Assembly: GCA_017551865.1 (NCBI GenBank)
Contig: JAFZKB010000003.1
Coordinates: 1 to 64,000, forward strand
DNA: 64,000 nt
From: Clostridiales bacterium
GTDB taxonomy: Bacteria > Bacillota > Clostridia > Saccharofermentanales > Saccharofermentanaceae
Direction of reading: 5' to 3'
Each line of letters begins with the position of its first letter. The first letter of the stretch is position 1. The notes below the pieces were generated by a model that worked only from the letters and a program-made list of their open reading frames with translations, made no database searches and had not been told where the DNA came from. This document shows, piece by piece, positions 60,624 to 64,000 of this stretch. The position numbers were made by a program, and so were the translations under genes.

Positions 60624-61925
60624 TCAGATCTTCTTTGCTTCCAGGTAGTAGCGCTTCTCGACGGCTTCGCCCATGGAGAAGGTCTTTCTCGGGAATACGC
60701 CTTCCTTGCTGATGGTCTCAAAGAAGGAATTCTTCGAGACATCCGGGAGCAGGAATCCGAGTTTATCAGAAGCGGCCAGAGATCTTACGGAATCTTCGCC
60801 GTGAATGTAGTCGGTGTGGATGCTTTCGGATTCGATCGAATCTAAAAAGCCCTGAAGCGATCCGACGGCCAGCGTGTGGGCAGGCTTTCCGATGACCATG
60901 GTGAAGTCTTCGGAACCATCCGTTACGAGGATCGTCTGGGATCCGTCAGCAGTTCCTTCCTTGGCAAAAGATCCGGCATCCTTAAATGCGATCTCCTGGG
61001 AAGAGAAGTAAGCCTTCGCTTCTTCCATCAGTTTTTCCTTCGTAAGACCGAAGGTGACACGGTGGATCGGCTCAAACTGCAGGCCGTTGTCGTGGATGTT
61101 CACGATCTCGACCAGGCAGTAGCGTGCCGGATGCGTCTCTCTTTCACTTTCGGGAAGTGTCTCACGAACATTCTCCCAGTGCTTCTTGGCGGTGGCCAGA
61201 GAGTGGTTTCCATCGCCGACGGCGAAGAGGAATCCGTCCTCGGAGGCAGAAAGAAGTGCAGAAAGTGCGGATACGATCGTCTTGGCCACGTCGGAATCTT
61301 CTTTGGCGAAGAATCCCTTGATGTGACCGCCTTCCATCATGAGGTCGGTGTCATAGACGAGATTTGCAGAATCTTTGGAAAGCGCGTCAAAAGCAGGTTC
61401 GATGACCGTCTTTTCCGGGTCATTGATCAGCACCATGATGTGTGGCATCTCGATCGGTGCACGCTCACGGATGCGGACACGCGGAGGAATACGGGAAAGT
61501 ACCGTACCTTCGGTGGCGCGGATGCGGCTCTTGTTGCCGGGCGTGAAGTCGTACTGCTCAAGATCGAGTGCGAGCATCAGGCCTTTTCGGGAATCGTTAT
61601 ACTTCGTTTTTCTGTCGAGAAGGATGAATCCCGGATCAAGCTCGGTCAGGATCCCCTCGTCGATATACTTCGTGATAGATGCGGTGATATTGGAAAGACG
61701 CTGGTCGATCTGCTCAGGTGTTTCTTTTTCGAGGAAGACCTCCGGCAGGAACATGCGGAGCGTGGACGGTGCCTCTCCGACGGTGTTTTCTACATCCTCC
61801 CAGTATTTCGGCTCGGATGTGAACTGGTCACATGCAATTACGGCCCACTTCGAAAGATCCGTTCCTTTTTTCGGTAAAAGGATCTTCGGAGATGCGACAG
61901 CGATGTCTTTATAGATTGAACTCAT
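60624..61925 (-). CDS. DUF1015 family protein
   Basis: A 433-residue cytoplasmic protein of the DUF1015 family. It has KWAVIACDQFTSEPKYW near the N-terminus, RIPPRVRIRERAPIEMPHIM in the middle and FAVGDGNHSLATAKKHW (about residues 232-248), the family hallmark. It is described as a phosphatase-like family, with some members near amino-sugar or serine metabolism, but the function is uncertain. GGGAGGGTATCC precedes the ATG. It leads the minus-strand operon and diverges from the WYL regulator. Confidence 0.88.
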   Translation of the reverse strand: MSSIYKDIAVASPKILLPKKGTDLSKWAVIACDQFTSEPKYWEDVENTVGEAPSTLRMFLPEVFLEKETPEQIDQRLSNITASITKYIDEGILTELDPGFILLDRKTKYNDSRKGLMLALDLEQYDFTPGNKSRIRATEGTVLSRIPPRVRIRERAPIEMPHIMVLINDPEKTVIEPAFDALSKDSANLVYDTDLMMEGGHIKGFFAKEDSDVAKTIVSALSALLSASEDGFLFAVGDGNHSLATAKKHWENVRETLPESERETHPARYCLVEIVNIHDNGLQFEPIHRVTFGLTKEKLMEEAKAYFSSQEIAFKDAGSFAKEGTADGSQTILVTDGSEDFTMVIGKPAHTLAVGSLQGFLDSIESESIHTDYIHGEDSVRSLAASDKLGFLLPDVSKNSFFETISKEGVFPRKTFSMGEAVEKRYYLEAKKI

Positions 61926-61963
61926 GGATACCCTCCCATGCTGTTTGAAAAATAAGCCATAAC

Positions 61964-62034
61964 ATTATAGCACGCGCGCGAAGAAAAATCTCACGCATAT
62001 TGAAATGTGCTTTTTTCTTTGCGCGTGTTATATT
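61964..62034. promoter_or_regulatory. Symmetric divergent extended -10 promoters with inverted repeat
   Basis: Plus strand: TG-T-TATATT (62026-62034). Minus strand: TG-C-TATAAT (61972-61964). Each follows a copy of the same G+C-rich element, GCGCGTG at 62021-62027 and its complement CACGCGC at 61971-61977, so the region is an inverted repeat about 50 bases centre to centre. The divergent genes are the WYL regulator and the DUF1015 operon. Confidence 0.5.
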
Positions 62035-62068
62035 AGTTGTATGAACTATCCTTTGGGGAGGTGGGCGC

Positions 62069-63070
62069 ATGGCAAATCGGGAAAATGGTCGTGGAAGACT
62101 TCTTTGTCTTTTAGAGATCCTGCAGAAGGAGACGGATGCAGAACATGGACTTACCAATGCGGAACTGATTGCAAAGCTCGATGAGGCGGGTTTTCCGGTA
62201 AACCGCAAAACGCTTTACGAAGATTTCCGTGCGCTGGAGGATTCCTCGATCCCGGTCGAAAAATCCGGAGGAAGGGTGCCGAGATACTATATCGAGGATC
62301 GAGACTTCGAGATAGAAGAGATCATGATCCTCATCGATGCCGTGGAATCCGCGGGTTTCATGACGGAGAAGAAGAAGGCCGGCATCATCAAGAAACTGAA
62401 GGGCCTGACCTCTTCGGGACGCGCCTCCGAGCTAAATGAACAGATCCACTATATCGGAAGACACCACTCCACCAATAACGACTTTATCTATACGGTCAGC
62501 GCACTTCGCCGTGCCATGGCCGGAAAACACCCGGTCACCTTCCAGTACACTGACTACCGCTACGGTGAGGGCGAGATCTTACGCCACGATGGCATGAAGT
62601 ATATCCTGCATCCTTTCGCTATGGTCTGGAGCAACGGTTTTTACTACTGTATCGGTGTGCGTCCGGAACAGAGCGAAGAGGGCGAAAAAGATAAGCTCCG
62701 TCATTTCCGCATCGACCGCATGAAGAAGGTCGAAGTCCTGGAATCGGAGACTCTGGTCAAGCCGCCGAAGGGCTTTGATGTGGCCAAGCATATGGAGGAA
62801 TCTTTCAGCATGTACGGCAGCGAAAAAGCAACCGTTCTGATCCGCTTCAGAAAAGACCTTCTGACGCAGTTCTACGACCGCTTTGAGCAGAATGTATCGG
62901 TCATGCAGGATCCGGAGGATGAGGGCTATCTTCAGGCCAATGTTACCGTCAATGTCAGCCCGACATTCTTCGCCTGGATCTTCCAGTACGAAGGCGGTTT
63001 TTCCATCTGTGGCCCCAAAGCCATACGGGACAGGTATCTCGAGCATCTGGAAAAGGCGAAACGGGCGTAG
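62069..63070 (+). CDS. WYL-domain helix-turn-helix transcriptional regulator
   Basis: A 333-residue regulator. The N-terminal winged helix (about 1-80) contains LTNAELIAKLDEAGFPVNRK and ALEDSSIPVEK. The WYL domain (about 140-235) contains HPVTFQYTDYR, KYILHPFAMVWSNGFYYCIG and RHFRIDRMKKVEVL. A C-terminal WCX-like part (about 245-333) follows. WYL domains sense ligands, often nucleotides or DNA ends. GGGGAGGTGG precedes the ATG. It faces the DUF1015 operon across a symmetric promoter and may control it. Confidence 0.88.
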   Translation: MANRENGRGRLLCLLEILQKETDAEHGLTNAELIAKLDEAGFPVNRKTLYEDFRALEDSSIPVEKSGGRVPRYYIEDRDFEIEEIMILIDAVESAGFMTEKKKAGIIKKLKGLTSSGRASELNEQIHYIGRHHSTNNDFIYTVSALRRAMAGKHPVTFQYTDYRYGEGEILRHDGMKYILHPFAMVWSNGFYYCIGVRPEQSEEGEKDKLRHFRIDRMKKVEVLESETLVKPPKGFDVAKHMEESFSMYGSEKATVLIRFRKDLLTQFYDRFEQNVSVMQDPEDEGYLQANVTVNVSPTFFAWIFQYEGGFSICGPKAIRDRYLEHLEKAKRA

Positions 63071-63145
63071 CGGAACGGGTCTTTTCGCGAAGAAATCTTT
63101 TTTATATATTTTATAGATTTTCTTATCTAAATCGTGTAAAATATC

Positions 63146-63182
63146 GGGGCACGCGAAATCTACGGCGCGTGCCTCGCTTTTT
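63146..63182 (+). terminator. Terminator or attenuator directly upstream of alaS
   Basis: GGGGCACGCG (63146-63155) pairs with CGCGTGCCTC (63166-63175), followed by GCTTTTT. It ends 21 bases before the alaS ATG. A TAAAAT box (63137-63142) lies just before the stem, so the hairpin could be the 5' end of the alaS transcript rather than only the end of the WYL transcript. Confidence 0.58.
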
Positions 63183-63202
63183 ACGTAAGGAGACGAAAAC
63201 GA

Positions 63203-64000
63203 ATGAGACAGTTTACCTCAGATGAATTGAGAAATACCTGGAAGCAGTTCTATATCGACCGCGGACATGTGGATGTCGGTGCCGTATCGCTGGTTTCCGA
63301 CGGCTCGACGGGCGTTATGTTCAACGTCGCCGGCATGCAGCCGCTGATGCCTTATCTTCTCGGCCAGAAGCACCCGCTCGGTACGAGACTTTGCAATGTT
63401 CAGGGCTGCGTCCGCACAAACGATATCGATTCCGTAGGCGACAAGAGCCACGTTACCTTCTTCGAGATGATGGGTTCGTGGTCCCTCGGTGACTATTTTA
63501 AAAAAGAAAGATGCCAGTGGAGCTTCGAGCTTCTGACACAGGTCTTCGGCTTCGATGCCGATCACCTCGCCGCGACCGTTTTCGCAGGTGACGAGAATGC
63601 ACCGCGTGACGAAGAAGGCGCGCAATATCGTATCGCTTCCGGCTTCAAAAAAGAGAATATCTACTACCTCGGTGCCGACGATAACTGGTGGGGCTTAGAG
63701 TACGGTCCCTGCGGTCCGGACTCCGAGATGTTCTATATCGCTGACCGCCCGGACTGCGGCCCGGACTGCGGCCCGGGATGCTCCTGCGGCAAGTACACCG
63801 AACTTGGTAACGACGTATTCATGCAATACGAAAAGCACAAGGACGGCACCCTCACTCCGCTTAAGCAGAAGAACGTAGATACCGGCTGGGGCTTAGAGAG
63901 GATCCTCGCTTTCCTCAACGGTTCCCGTGATGTATATCAGATCGACCTGTTCGCACCGGTCATCGCCTATATCGAGAAAGTCTCCGGAAGCAAGTACAAT
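63203..64000 (+). CDS. alaS: Alanine-tRNA ligase, 5' part (runs off the window)
   Basis: The first 266 codons of AlaRS, open at the window end. Class II motifs are visible: FNVAGMQPLMPYL, CVRTNDIDSVGDKSHVTFFE, MGSWSLGDYFKKE (motif 2 region) and NVDTGWGLERI (motif 3). It loads alanine on tRNA-Ala. The N-terminus differs from the common SSxxR-type start, and the VQGCVRTNDID wording resembles a divergent AlaRS group rather than the E. coli type. A CGPGCSCG cluster lies near residue 193. AAGGAGACGAAAACGA precedes the ATG. Confidence 0.95.
   Translation, partial: MRQFTSDELRNTWKQFYIDRGHVDVGAVSLVSDGSTGVMFNVAGMQPLMPYLLGQKHPLGTRLCNVQGCVRTNDIDSVGDKSHVTFFEMMGSWSLGDYFKKERCQWSFELLTQVFGFDADHLAATVFAGDENAPRDEEGAQYRIASGFKKENIYYLGADDNWWGLEYGPCGPDSEMFYIADRPDCGPDCGPGCSCGKYTELGNDVFMQYEKHKDGTLTPLKQKNVDTGWGLERILAFLNGSRDVYQIDLFAPVIAYIEKVSGSKYN

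Noticed and set aside
63071..63202. T-box riboswitch upstream of alaS
   Set aside because: The gap is only 132 bases and shows no T-box sequence or specifier loop; only a simple terminator-like hairpin is visible.

Overview
The window looks like a chromosomal segment of an anaerobic Gram-positive bacterium of the class Clostridia. The signs are many Cys-lipoproteins with charged or Thr-rich linkers, a D-alanylation-like cell-envelope operon, the MEP isoprenoid genes ispD and ispF, an Mrp/NBP35 Fe-S ATPase, a FeoB-associated Cys-rich peptide, strong AGGAGG-type ribosome sites and dense intrinsic terminators. The family-level placement (a Saccharofermentans/Oscillospirales-like organism) is inference only. 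No phage, IS element or CRISPR array is recognisable.

Layout. 1-250: end of an rRNA operon (5S, tRNA-Asn, terminator). 298-5151: a lipoprotein, an unusual protein built from about 18 copies of a ~31-residue repeat, and a DHH phosphoesterase that ends on the very next base. 5366-14723: a long plus-strand run of envelope genes: lipoprotein, N-acetylmuramoyl-L-alanine amidase, CpXC protein, Ig-like/transglutaminase protein, then a dlt-like set (Asp/Glu-type racemase, adenylation enzyme, carrier protein, MBOAT). A likely partner, a DltD-like SGNH protein, sits at 18044-19096, separated by two minus-strand genes. One of these (14774-16036) fuses an XRE helix-turn-helix to a divergent PurM/AIR-synthase-like domain. 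Directly upstream of its promoter is an array of six palindromic CATGGG-N21/22-CCCATG units with a ~54 bp period (16177-16467). This gene and array together are the most novel-looking element in the window.

19271-33243: a periplasmic-propeller HD-GYP receptor, a small lipoprotein, an rRNA methyltransferase-like gene, an Mrp ATPase, a thioredoxin-like lipoprotein, ispF facing a radA-ispD operon, and an operon of an acyl-CoA-synthetase-like enzyme with an ABC-2 exporter. 33326-37587: two DUF885 metallohydrolase-like lipoproteins flanking an iron-type small membrane peptide whose promoter spacer is filled by a palindrome. 37839-43774: a PP2C-like/TM/LysM-like protein and a serine-synthesis pair (aminotransferase, serA). 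43945-47175: two divergent paralogous small membrane proteins and a large lipoprotein. 47360-51539: a MarR regulator with a clear self-operator, coupled to a heterodimeric ABC exporter. 51771-55246: a two-copy Cys-motif DNA-binding-like protein, then an amino-sugar operon (glmM, hexapeptide acyltransferase, nagB). 55333-61925: a minus-strand operon (DUF1015, FAD oxidoreductase, DUF2298 giant membrane protein, acyltransferase 3), divergent from a WYL regulator across a symmetric promoter pair. 63203-end: the 5' part of alaS.

Coding starts were chosen from ribosome-binding sites, family length and signal peptides. Plus-strand coding frames are nearly free of TCA/TTA/CTA codons, which produces very long open antisense frames. 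These were treated as artefacts.
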